From an uncultured Aquimarina sp. (GTDB lineage Bacteria > Bacteroidota > Bacteroidia > Flavobacteriales > Flavobacteriaceae), in NCBI RefSeq assembly GCF_947500065.1, contig NZ_CANMQT010000002.1, positions 310,001 through 374,000 of the forward strand: a DNA stretch of 64,000 nucleotides, in the 5' to 3' direction. Within the stretch, counting starts at the first letter, position 1. Each line of letters begins with the position of its first letter. The notes beneath the pieces were generated by a model that saw only the letters and a program-made list of their open reading frames with translations, did not search any database and was not told where the DNA came from. This document shows positions 56,663 to 64,000 of this stretch, piece after piece. Made by a program: the position numbers and the translations under genes.

Positions 56663-56686
56663 AATAATACAAACGTTTGTATTATT
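56663..56686. promoter_or_regulatory. LacI-type operator
   Basis: A perfect 24 bp palindrome centred at 56674/56675 with core ACAAACGTTTGT, the central CG of LacI/GalR operators. It is 53 bp before the GTG start of the LacI regulator, so autoregulation is likely. It is also in the shared upstream region of GH13. Confidence 0.75.
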
Positions 56687-56738
56687 GTTTTTTTAGCAAA
56701 ACAGTCGATTCATTGATAATTTTTTAATAATAATTTTA

Positions 56739-57770
56739 GTGGGTTTTAAAAAAAGAAGAGTAAAACTTGAGGATATTGCAAGAAAACTTAACGTTTCTAT
56801 TGCAACAGTATCACGTGCGTTAGACAAAAACCCTAGAGTAAAGCAGAGTACTAGAGAAAAAGTATTAGAGACGGCAAAGATGATGGGGTATATGCCAAAT
56901 CAAATTGCCAAAAGCCTTAGTTCCGGTAAAACTAATATCATTGGAGTTCTGATTCCTCGATACGATGAACCTTTTTTTATTGAAGTATGCAGAGGTATTG
57001 ATCAATATGCCAGAAATCATAATTATAAAATACTTATTAGTTCTTCTAGAAACTCCTATGAATTCGAAAAAGAAAATCTTATTTCTTTTGAAAGAGGTCT
57101 TGTCGATGGAATTATTCTATCGCCTACTCATGAAACTAAAAATGTAGAACATCTTAATGATTTGATTAGTAAAGGAATGCCAATGGTGTTATTTGATAAT
57201 ATCAGAGAAGAAGTTTCTGGAGCTGATCATGTAAAGATAGATGATGAAAAATCTTCTTTTGCAGCTGTTGAATTCCTGATCAAAAAAGGAAAAAAAAAGA
57301 TTGCTTTCATTGGAGGCATTAAACAAAAGAAGGTGTTTCAGGATAGATACAAAGGATATATTGCTGCATTAACAAAGTACAACATCCCTGTCTATGAAGA
57401 ACTCGTTTTGCACTGCAACTCCCTTCATAGAGAATTTGAGGATAAAGAAATTCTTGACTTCTTTAATCATTTATCCCATACTCCTGATGCTGTTTTTGCC
57501 TGTACGGATAATTATGGTTTATTAACCATGAAAACATTGTTAAAGACCGGAAAGAAAATACCACAAGAAGTTGCTGTAATAGGTTTTGGAGATTTAGGTT
57601 TAGGAGAAATATTTGTTCCAGCATTAACCTGTATATCACAACCTAGTTTCGAGATGGGACAAAAAGCCGCAAAACTTCTTATTAATCAACTAAATGAGTC
57701 TGATGATGTAGATCATAAGAAAAGAATAATTCAATTGGATACTAAATTAATTGAACGAGAAAGCACTTAA
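56739..57770 (+). CDS. LacI-family regulator (divergent to GH13)
   Basis: A 343-residue regulator with an N-terminal LacI helix-turn-helix (about 8-55; LEDIARKLNVSIATVSRALD) and a periplasmic-binding-protein-like effector domain (about 65-340). GTG at 56739 is chosen because no ATG lies upstream of the HTH in frame. The gene is divergent from GH13 and preceded by the palindromic operator at 56663, so it likely controls itself, GH13 and perhaps susCD in response to a sugar. The effector is unknown. Confidence 0.9.
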   Translation: MGFKKRRVKLEDIARKLNVSIATVSRALDKNPRVKQSTREKVLETAKMMGYMPNQIAKSLSSGKTNIIGVLIPRYDEPFFIEVCRGIDQYARNHNYKILISSSRNSYEFEKENLISFERGLVDGIILSPTHETKNVEHLNDLISKGMPMVLFDNIREEVSGADHVKIDDEKSSFAAVEFLIKKGKKKIAFIGGIKQKKVFQDRYKGYIAALTKYNIPVYEELVLHCNSLHREFEDKEILDFFNHLSHTPDAVFACTDNYGLLTMKTLLKTGKKIPQEVAVIGFGDLGLGEIFVPALTCISQPSFEMGQKAAKLLINQLNESDDVDHKKRIIQLDTKLIEREST

Positions 57771-57996
57771 CACATATTATCAAGACATAAATATCTTGAG
57801 GGTTTTGAAAATGAATTTTCAGTTTTTCGAAAAAAAATACAAAAAACGTCTACTTATAAAGAATTAGCCCTACAACGACATTTATTCATAATACGGTTGC
57901 AGAAATATACGGTACATATATATTCTTAGAAATGCTCCGTTTATTGGATATATTGATTTCCAAATAAAAGCTTCTAACCACCTTTACAGAAAAAAA

Positions 57997-58020
57997 CTAG
58001 CCATTACTGCGGTAGGCTAG
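57997..58020 (-). terminator. Terminator of the second lacI gene
   Basis: On the minus strand, CTAGCC and GGCTAG arms with an inner TAC/GTA pair form a hairpin followed by seven T, about 30 bp after the stop codon at 58050. Confidence 0.8.
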
Positions 58021-58049
58021 GAAAAGAAAACATTTGTAATTTTACAACA

Positions 58050-59072
58050 CTAATTCGTAGAATCCCTTAGTATTAATGAGGTCTTAACAATCTCCGTACT
58101 TGTCTTATATTTATTTTCTGATGTATCTGAGGTATTAGACAATCGGTCGAGTAACATTTTTGCTGCTTTTGCGCCCAAATCTTCTGCATGTTGAGAAACA
58201 GTAGTTAATTTAGGATATGAGTGTTTTGATAATAAACCATCTGTAAAACCGATCACAGAGATCTCTTTTGGTATCTTATAACCCAATTTGTTAGCCATAT
58301 TTATTGCAATAGCTGCTGCAGTTTCATCCAATCCCAATACTCCGTCTATCTCATTATTTTTAATAAAAACTTCTATCTCTTTTTCTTCAGTCTCAATATT
58401 TTTTATTGGTAATTCTATCAACGTAACTCCATCGTGCATCGAAACTTCTTCACGAGCTCCCTCTAACCTTAATTTACCTACACTAAGATCGAAAATAGTA
58501 GAAATCACCGCTACTTTTTTACATCCAGTCATAATTAAATGCTGAACTGCAGTTTTTGATGCATGCTTATCATCTACAATTACTTTGTCACAGTCTACTT
58601 CTTCACTTACACGATCAAACATAACCAAAGGCACGTTGTCTCTTTTCAAATCCTTTAAATGATCCAACTTATTAAGCATTTGCGTTTCTTTACTCAATGC
58701 CAAAATAAAACCATCAACACTACTATAGTTAAGCATTTCTACGTATTCCACTTCCTTTTCATAAGACTCATTGGTTATGCAAGTGACAATTTTATATCCA
58801 TTTTTGGAAGCTTCTTGCTCAATACCGAATAATACTTTTGCATAAAAATGATTTAGAATTTCTGGTAATAAGACCCCAATTGTATTAGTTTTATTACTTT
58901 TTAGACTTACTGCCAGTGCATTTGGTTTATAATTATAGAAATTAGCCAATTCATGAACTCTATTGATAGTTTTCTGACTTATTTCTGAATCATTCTTTAA
59001 TGACTTAGAAACCGTAGAGATAGATAGGTTCAATTCTTTTGCAAGCTGTTTTAGGGTAACCTTTTTCCTCAT
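58050..59072 (-). CDS. LacI-family regulator (second)
   Basis: A 340-residue LacI regulator with HTH TLKQLAKELNLSISTVSKSLK (about 5-30) and the usual effector domain (opener TNTIGVLLPEILNHFYAKVL). It lies 21 bp downstream of the Y_Y_Y/LuxR regulator on the same strand, so the two regulators are co-transcribed. It is convergent with the other LacI gene. It is a divergent family member, not a tandem duplicate. It may control the GH3 enzyme or the sus-like operon. Confidence 0.9.
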   Translation of the reverse strand: MRKKVTLKQLAKELNLSISTVSKSLKNDSEISQKTINRVHELANFYNYKPNALAVSLKSNKTNTIGVLLPEILNHFYAKVLFGIEQEASKNGYKIVTCITNESYEKEVEYVEMLNYSSVDGFILALSKETQMLNKLDHLKDLKRDNVPLVMFDRVSEEVDCDKVIVDDKHASKTAVQHLIMTGCKKVAVISTIFDLSVGKLRLEGAREEVSMHDGVTLIELPIKNIETEEKEIEVFIKNNEIDGVLGLDETAAAIAINMANKLGYKIPKEISVIGFTDGLLSKHSYPKLTTVSQHAEDLGAKAAKMLLDRLSNTSDTSENKYKTSTEIVKTSLILRDSTN

Positions 59073-59093
59073 GACCTTACTATTAGAAATTCT

Positions 59094-61880
59094 TTATTTA
59101 AGACTTATAAGAATATTAGTCAAATTATCTTTGGAGCCTAAATTAAGCTTTTTTCTTAATCTATGCCTGCTAACATCTACACTTTGTGAACTTATTCCTA
59201 ATAGTGGGGCAATTTCTTTAGAAGAAAGATTCATTTTTAAGTATGCACATAGCCTTAGGTCTTTGGAAGTAAGATTAGGATAATTTTTAGAAAGCTTTTC
59301 ATAAAATTCTTGATGTGATTTATCAAAATTAATTTCGAACAGCTTACTTTCTTTATCTGTAATATAATAATCTACCAACCTTACCAATTCATTATAACTA
59401 TTAGTTGGCAGTTTCTGAGCAGAAGAACCTTGTACTTTGACAATCTTATCTTTTATTTTCTTGAGAATTTTATTTTTATTTAAATTCACATAAGCAATTT
59501 GAGTAAGTTCCCTGCTTTTTGCCTTTATCTCATCCTGTAATTTTGAGTTATTTAGCTCAATAATTTTATGTTCTTGTTCTAATTTCTGAGCCCTATGTTC
59601 TTCTTCTTGTTTATGAAGTTTTTCTGCTTTTTGCTCTAACAAAATTCGCTCTTGCTTCTTCAATTTATGTCGATTAATTCCTATTACGGAAATAATCAAT
59701 AACAAGAACAAAAACAGATACAGAAGATATGCCCAATGTGTTCTATAGATAGGAGGTTTTATGCTAAATTTAAAAGTGTTTTCTCGAAAATCTCCATTAT
59801 ATTCCGCTCTGATTTTAAATATATATTCTCCTTCAATAAGATTAAACAACGTTTGTTCGGTTGCTGTAGTCTTTTTACCCCACTCTTCATCATTCAAACT
59901 AGTCTGGTATTCTATTTCCTGACCATAAATAGGGAGCGCATAGTTAATTTTTAGATCATTATCAGAAAATGGTATTTCAGAACCCGAAGTATACGATTTG
60001 CCACTATTCACCGAAACGAAATTTCTGATCAAAACATCATTTTCTATATTTTTTGACATTGTCTTTCTACCCTTGGAATACATAGCAAAACCATTAAAAA
60101 CAGGAATAATTTTACGTTCCTCATCCAATGAAAAAACATGAAGAACATCAGGAATCAATTGATCATTTAGTTCATGTAATACAGTAAGACCTGCTTGATC
60201 TTCTACAACCACCTTATCATTTTCTAAATACCAGATTTCATCTCCTTTTTTAAATATTCTTGGAGCACGTCCTCTATTTACTCCAATTTCAGATTTTGCG
60301 AAAGTGTTTTCTTTACTCGAATACGTGTACGAATGAAAATTAGAAGTTACAACAATCCTATTTTCAACTTTTGAAAGTGATATTTTTTTTCCATCAAAGT
60401 CACTTACTGGATAAAAAGCAAGATTTTTTAATTCTTTATTGTCATAATCTAAACTAAATTTAAATACTCCATCGGACCCTACCGCTACCCAAATATTATT
60501 CTCATCATCAACCTCTAAATACCTTCCTGATTTTTCAAAACCTTTTAATTTATACCCTTCCCATTCATCTCCATTCTTTTGATATAATGAGATTCCATTA
60601 TAATTTCCTGATACAATAACATCATTTTGTTCTGGCACTTGATATTTCCTAAAATTCCAAGCACCCAAATCTTCTCCCATTCTTGTTAAAACTTTTCCAT
60701 CTAAAGCATAAGCTCCTTTATCGTGTCCAACATATATTTCACCTTCAACCTTTTCTATATTCCATACCTGTCCATTAAGTAATAATTCTAAAGCATCATT
60801 AGAATTTCCCGCTTTATTATTAGTAACGTATAGTCCTTGATTGGTTCCTAGGTATGAGAAGTTTTGTTCTTTTACTAATGCATAAGTTGCTCCCAATTCT
60901 CCATAGTAATCATAATAATAGGTGAGAGGTGAATTTAATTTAATATAATCCACTCCATAGTCTAAGGCTAACCAAAGATTATCTTCGTCATCTTGATAAA
61001 TAGAAAGTATGGTGTTATTCTGCAACCCACTGCGCTTATTGATATTATCTGTTTTGCCTGTCTTAAGATCTAATATGTATAGCCCATTAGAAACAGTACC
61101 AAGTGCAATTCTATGATCACTAAGCTTAAGGAAAGAAAAAATCTGAGCCTTTTCAACTTCATCAGACATAGGAAAATTGATAGGAATCAACCGATCTCCA
61201 ATAAGCTTATAAAGCCCTTTTGTATCCGTAATAATGATTAAATCTTCATTAACCTTTGTGACACCAATGATATTCTCATTTAAGCTTGAATCACTAACCA
61301 CAGGAATTAAGTTTGTTTCCTTCAGTTTGAAAACCCCATATTTAAGGTCATTAACATATACCTGATCATCTACCTTATAACTCCATTTAAAGCGATATGG
61401 CGCAGGGATTTTGGTAATTATATTATCTTGATTAACATATAAATTTCTAAATGTCTGGAAGATAATTTCATTATTAACGAAATGGGTTCTCCAATATTCT
61501 TCGATATCCGACACCACATCTTTCTTACTATTCCTTAATGGTTGTACATTGTAGTCATCATACCCATTTTTAATTAACATACCATGATGTCCATCCGCCC
61601 CAAAATAAATAGTGTCTTTATTCTTAACAAATAAACTTCTATTAACCATTTCTGGATTAGTGGTTACAGATGACCAATCGGTTCCATCAAACATCAAAAT
61701 CTGACGTCCATTAGCAATATAGATTAGACCGTTTTCATCCTGTTTAATATCCCAAGACTGAGCATTAAAGCCCATATTCTTAGTATCATAATGGGTAATT
61801 TTTGGCAAGGTTTTATTCCTTATAGATTGGGAAAAAACGGAGAAGGACAAAAAAGAAATTAAAATAAAAAAACGACACAT
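59094..61880 (-). CDS. Y_Y_Y-type membrane regulator with LuxR-like HTH
   Basis: A 928-residue protein with a signal peptide (MCRFFILISFLSFSVFSQ), a large extracytoplasmic propeller region (about 25-640), a Y_Y_Y domain (about 640-715), one membrane helix (about 724-745), a coiled coil (about 748-830) and a C-terminal LuxR-like helix-turn-helix (about 868-925; LTSKDLRLCAYLKMNLSSKEIA, QSVDVSRHRLRKKL). This is the sensor half of a hybrid two-component system joined directly to a DNA-binding domain, with no kinase or receiver. The HTH matches those of the 7TM regulators at 7158 and 9040. It probably senses a periplasmic sugar and regulates GH3 or susCD. Confidence 0.87.
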   Translation of the reverse strand: MCRFFILISFLSFSVFSQSIRNKTLPKITHYDTKNMGFNAQSWDIKQDENGLIYIANGRQILMFDGTDWSSVTTNPEMVNRSLFVKNKDTIYFGADGHHGMLIKNGYDDYNVQPLRNSKKDVVSDIEEYWRTHFVNNEIIFQTFRNLYVNQDNIITKIPAPYRFKWSYKVDDQVYVNDLKYGVFKLKETNLIPVVSDSSLNENIIGVTKVNEDLIIITDTKGLYKLIGDRLIPINFPMSDEVEKAQIFSFLKLSDHRIALGTVSNGLYILDLKTGKTDNINKRSGLQNNTILSIYQDDEDNLWLALDYGVDYIKLNSPLTYYYDYYGELGATYALVKEQNFSYLGTNQGLYVTNNKAGNSNDALELLLNGQVWNIEKVEGEIYVGHDKGAYALDGKVLTRMGEDLGAWNFRKYQVPEQNDVIVSGNYNGISLYQKNGDEWEGYKLKGFEKSGRYLEVDDENNIWVAVGSDGVFKFSLDYDNKELKNLAFYPVSDFDGKKISLSKVENRIVVTSNFHSYTYSSKENTFAKSEIGVNRGRAPRIFKKGDEIWYLENDKVVVEDQAGLTVLHELNDQLIPDVLHVFSLDEERKIIPVFNGFAMYSKGRKTMSKNIENDVLIRNFVSVNSGKSYTSGSEIPFSDNDLKINYALPIYGQEIEYQTSLNDEEWGKKTTATEQTLFNLIEGEYIFKIRAEYNGDFRENTFKFSIKPPIYRTHWAYLLYLFLFLLLIISVIGINRHKLKKQERILLEQKAEKLHKQEEEHRAQKLEQEHKIIELNNSKLQDEIKAKSRELTQIAYVNLNKNKILKKIKDKIVKVQGSSAQKLPTNSYNELVRLVDYYITDKESKLFEINFDKSHQEFYEKLSKNYPNLTSKDLRLCAYLKMNLSSKEIAPLLGISSQSVDVSRHRLRKKLNLGSKDNLTNILISLK

Positions 61881-61909
61881 TGGATGAGTTTTAACATAAG
61901 TAAGCCTAT

Positions 61910-61958
61910 CAAATATACCATTAAAATCTTAACACATTTCACAAACAAGTTGTTTGTG
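61910..61958 (-). promoter_or_regulatory. -7 box and operator-like palindrome before the Y_Y_Y regulator
   Basis: The minus strand reads TATATTTG (TAnnTTTG) at 61917-61910. Just upstream, CACAAAC-N5-GTTTGTG at 61940-61958 is a 7 bp inverted repeat whose half-site ACAAAC equals that of the LacI operator at 56663. It overlaps the expected -33 position, so a bound repressor would block transcription. Confidence 0.45.
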
Positions 61959-62023
61959 GAATATTAATAAGTAATCAATATTCATTTTTTCGTAAAAAAA
62001 AACGAATACTGAATCATAATAAA

Positions 62024-64000
62024 TTATTTAAGCTTTATTTTTTTCTTCAAATCTCCAATACTAATTTCGAAATCCCCTGGTTCTGCAATAGTTTTCATGT
62101 TTTCATTTACAAAAGATAATTCATCTTTTGTAATTGTAAATAGAACCTCTTTAGACTCCCCTTCATTCAGTGCTATCTTTTCATATCCTTTTAAAGCACG
62201 TACCTCTGGTGTTATACTAGCATAAAGATCACTAATAAAGAGTAATACTGCTTCTTTTCCTTTTCTATTTCCTGTATTTGTGATTTTTACAGAAACTTCG
62301 ATAGATCCATCCTGATCCATTTCTGTTGCGTTTGTTGATAAATCACTATACTCAAAACTGGTATATGATAACCCATCGCCAAATTCATATTGCTGATCGT
62401 AGTCCGAATCATAATAATTAGGAACTGAAATATTATCTGAATGCTTATGATTATAATTTACAAAAGCATGTGGATGTTTCGGGTAGTTTATTGGCAATCT
62501 ACCTGATGGATTCTCTATTCCAAATAGTAAATCTGATAATGCATCTGCTCCATGATTACCAGGAAGGTATCCCAGAAAAACCGCATCAACCAATGGCTCT
62601 ATTTCATTAAAAATAATCGGCCTTCCTTCTAATAAAACAAGTATTATTTTTTTTCCGGTTTTAGACAAGGCTTTTGCCAATTCAATCTGATCCTTTGGCA
62701 TTATTATAGAATTTGTATTCCCAGGTGTTTCCGTATAAGAGTTTTCACCTAAACACAATAACACAACATCACTTTGTTGCGCAGCCTTCACTGCTGCATT
62801 AATATCATTTTTCCCTTCAAAAGAAACTCCTTGCATGAAAGTATTCCCTAAACTTACGATAGCTTCTGCAATTGTATTTTTATCTTTCGCATAATTATCC
62901 GCTTCACTACCTTGCCAGTTATAAGACCAACCTCCATTCAATGATCTCATAGTATTAGCAGTTGGCCCCGTTACTAATATTTTAGTCCCTTTTTGTAGAG
63001 GTAAAATGTTATCCTTATTTTTCAATAACGTAATAGATTCTATCGCTGCTTTTTTACTTACTGCCGCAAATTTATCTGATCCAAAATCTGGATACTCTTT
63101 TGGATTCGTAACTGGGTTTTCGAATAACCCTAATTGCATTTTAACTTTTAATATTCTAGAAACGGCATTGTCTATTCTTTCTTCAGAAACACTCCCTTCT
63201 TTTACAAGTTCCACTAACAATTCTATAAATTCAAAATCATGTGGTACCATACTCATATCAATTCCTGCATTAACAGATATTTTTATAGCATCTTTTATAG
63301 TCTCTGCAACTTTATGTCGTGTATGTAGATAATTGATATCTGCCCAATCCGTAACCGCAATCCCGTCAAAACCTAATTCACCTCTCAATATATCTGTTAG
63401 CAAAAACTTACTAGCATGCACCGGAACTCCATTTATTTCTCCAGAATTGATCATTAAAGTGACGGAACCAGCATCTACTGCTTCTTTAAAGGCAGGTAAA
63501 AAATATTGCCTTAATTCTCTTTCTGGTATCCATGCTGGTGTACGATCTTTACCAGAAAGAGGAACACTATAACCCAAATAATGCTTCATACAAGAAGCAA
63601 CTGTATTTGGATCACCAAGAGTTCCTTGATAGCCTTCTACCATGGCCACACCCATTGTTTTTCCCAAATACACGTCTTCTCCAAACGTTTCCCATAATCG
63701 AGGCCACAATGGATTTCTTCCTAACCCTAAAACAGGAGAAAAATTCCAAGGAATTGATGAAGCTCTGGTTTCATAAGCCGAGATTTTTGCCACATCTTTA
63801 ACCAAGTCTTTATTAAAAGTTGCTGCTAATCCTATTTGCTGTGGAAACAATGTTGCACCAATTGTATAATTAACTCCATGAATGGCATCTATCCCATAAA
63901 TAATAGGAATCTGCCTTGGAGTTTTTGCCGCTTCATCCTGAAACGTTTTAATAGTCTTATACCAATCTTGTCTTGATAGAGGCACTCCTGGAGTGTTTAA
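62024..64000 (-). CDS. GH3 beta-glucosidase (N-terminus outside window)
   Basis: The visible 658 codons of a GH3 enzyme, still open at the right edge. A GTG at 63985 is in frame, but the upstream codons (LNTPG) remain in frame and match the family, so the true start, with about 90-100 residues and a signal peptide, lies beyond the window. The nucleophile is Asp in GIAVTDWADI (codon 213 from that GTG). GH3_C (about 320-520) and a fibronectin-like C-terminal domain (about 560-640; FTNTGNRKGKEAVLLF-like) follow. It removes glucose from beta-glucosides, probably in the periplasm. It lies 143 bp upstream of the Y_Y_Y regulator gene on the same strand. Confidence 0.9.
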   Translation of the reverse strand, partial: LNTPGVPLSRQDWYKTIKTFQDEAAKTPRQIPIIYGIDAIHGVNYTIGATLFPQQIGLAATFNKDLVKDVAKISAYETRASSIPWNFSPVLGLGRNPLWPRLWETFGEDVYLGKTMGVAMVEGYQGTLGDPNTVASCMKHYLGYSVPLSGKDRTPAWIPERELRQYFLPAFKEAVDAGSVTLMINSGEINGVPVHASKFLLTDILRGELGFDGIAVTDWADINYLHTRHKVAETIKDAIKISVNAGIDMSMVPHDFEFIELLVELVKEGSVSEERIDNAVSRILKVKMQLGLFENPVTNPKEYPDFGSDKFAAVSKKAAIESITLLKNKDNILPLQKGTKILVTGPTANTMRSLNGGWSYNWQGSEADNYAKDKNTIAEAIVSLGNTFMQGVSFEGKNDINAAVKAAQQSDVVLLCLGENSYTETPGNTNSIIMPKDQIELAKALSKTGKKIILVLLEGRPIIFNEIEPLVDAVFLGYLPGNHGADALSDLLFGIENPSGRLPINYPKHPHAFVNYNHKHSDNISVPNYYDSDYDQQYEFGDGLSYTSFEYSDLSTNATEMDQDGSIEVSVKITNTGNRKGKEAVLLFISDLYASITPEVRALKGYEKIALNEGESKEVLFTITKDELSFVNENMKTIAEPGDFEISIGDLKKKIKLK

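Larger units (their letters stand above)
56049..56738. other. 690 bp divergent regulatory region (GH13 / lacI)
   Basis: Very AT-rich, no coding signal. It holds a good minus-strand promoter for GH13 at 56199-56232, a direct repeat TGAAATTCAAT at 56282 and 56297, an inverted repeat at 56400 and a LacI-type operator at 56663. No transposon or RNA gene was recognised. Confidence 0.7.

Noticed and set aside
63985..64000. GTG 63985 as the true start of the GH3 gene
   Set aside because: The frame stays open to the window edge with family-like residues, and the GH3 N-terminal part would be missing.

Overview
This 64 kb window is AT-rich DNA from a marine-type Flavobacteriia member (Bacteroidota). 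The evidence is a SusC/SusD pair, a type IX secretion (T9SS) C-terminal tail, Bacteroidota-style -7 boxes (TAnnTTTG), CRTAC/FG-GAP lipoproteins, a Y_Y_Y-type regulator and MetN-free, PUL-like gene layout. It resembles Aquimarina or Kordia relatives, but the genus cannot be fixed from this sequence alone.

Layout. (1) 1-6777, minus strand: an open frame of 2259 codons that runs off the left edge. It encodes a secreted metzincin protease followed by seven leucine-rich-repeat supermodules. (2) 7158-10743, minus: two tandem paralogues of a membrane-anchored regulator (lipoprotein-type N-terminus, seven membrane helices, LuxR-like C-terminus), each with the same -7 box. (3) 11409-15029, plus: a tight five-gene operon of receiver, H-NOX nitric-oxide sensor, PAS histidine kinase, HPt protein and LytTR response regulator. 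(4) 15364-20206: a small zinc-protease lipoprotein and a 1318-residue T9SS-secreted protein. (5) 20262-34582: a GyrI-like protein, then an exopolysaccharide locus with a TPR/outer-membrane barrel exporter, a STAS protein and a STAS pseudogene, a flippase, a GT4 transferase, a three-gene minus operon (GT-C-like membrane protein, Ig-like protein, glycoside hydrolase), a GT2 transferase and mannose-6-phosphate isomerase. (6) 35016-38203: a YD-like secreted protein, a PAP2 phosphatase and an effector-binding-domain protein. (7) 38208-54089, minus: susC, susD, three tandem CRTAC-type lipoproteins and a vanadium-dependent haloperoxidase. (8) 54381-64000: GH13 alpha-glucosidase, two LacI regulators, a Y_Y_Y/LuxR membrane regulator and a GH3 enzyme cut by the right edge.

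The most interesting reading is that regions 3, 4 and 5 form one regulatory system. Upstream of the H-NOX operon, the metalloprotease, the T9SS protein, the STAS/flippase unit, the GT4 gene and the GT2/manA unit lie direct repeats of about 11 bp (consensus CCATTCRYCKA) spaced 21 bp apart, the geometry expected for a LytTR regulator. In five of the six promoters the last repeat starts exactly 36 bp before a -7-like box. I infer an autoregulated NO-sensing phosphorelay (H-NOX, kinase, HPt, LytTR) that drives exopolysaccharide and surface-protein expression. The genes and repeats are seen directly; the wiring is inference.

Region 7-8 looks like a nutrient-acquisition locus under LacI and Y_Y_Y control, with GH13 and GH3 enzymes for alpha- and beta-glucosides. 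Why it carries three large FG-GAP proteins and a haloperoxidase is not clear. No rRNA, intact tRNA, CRISPR array or insertion sequence was recognised.
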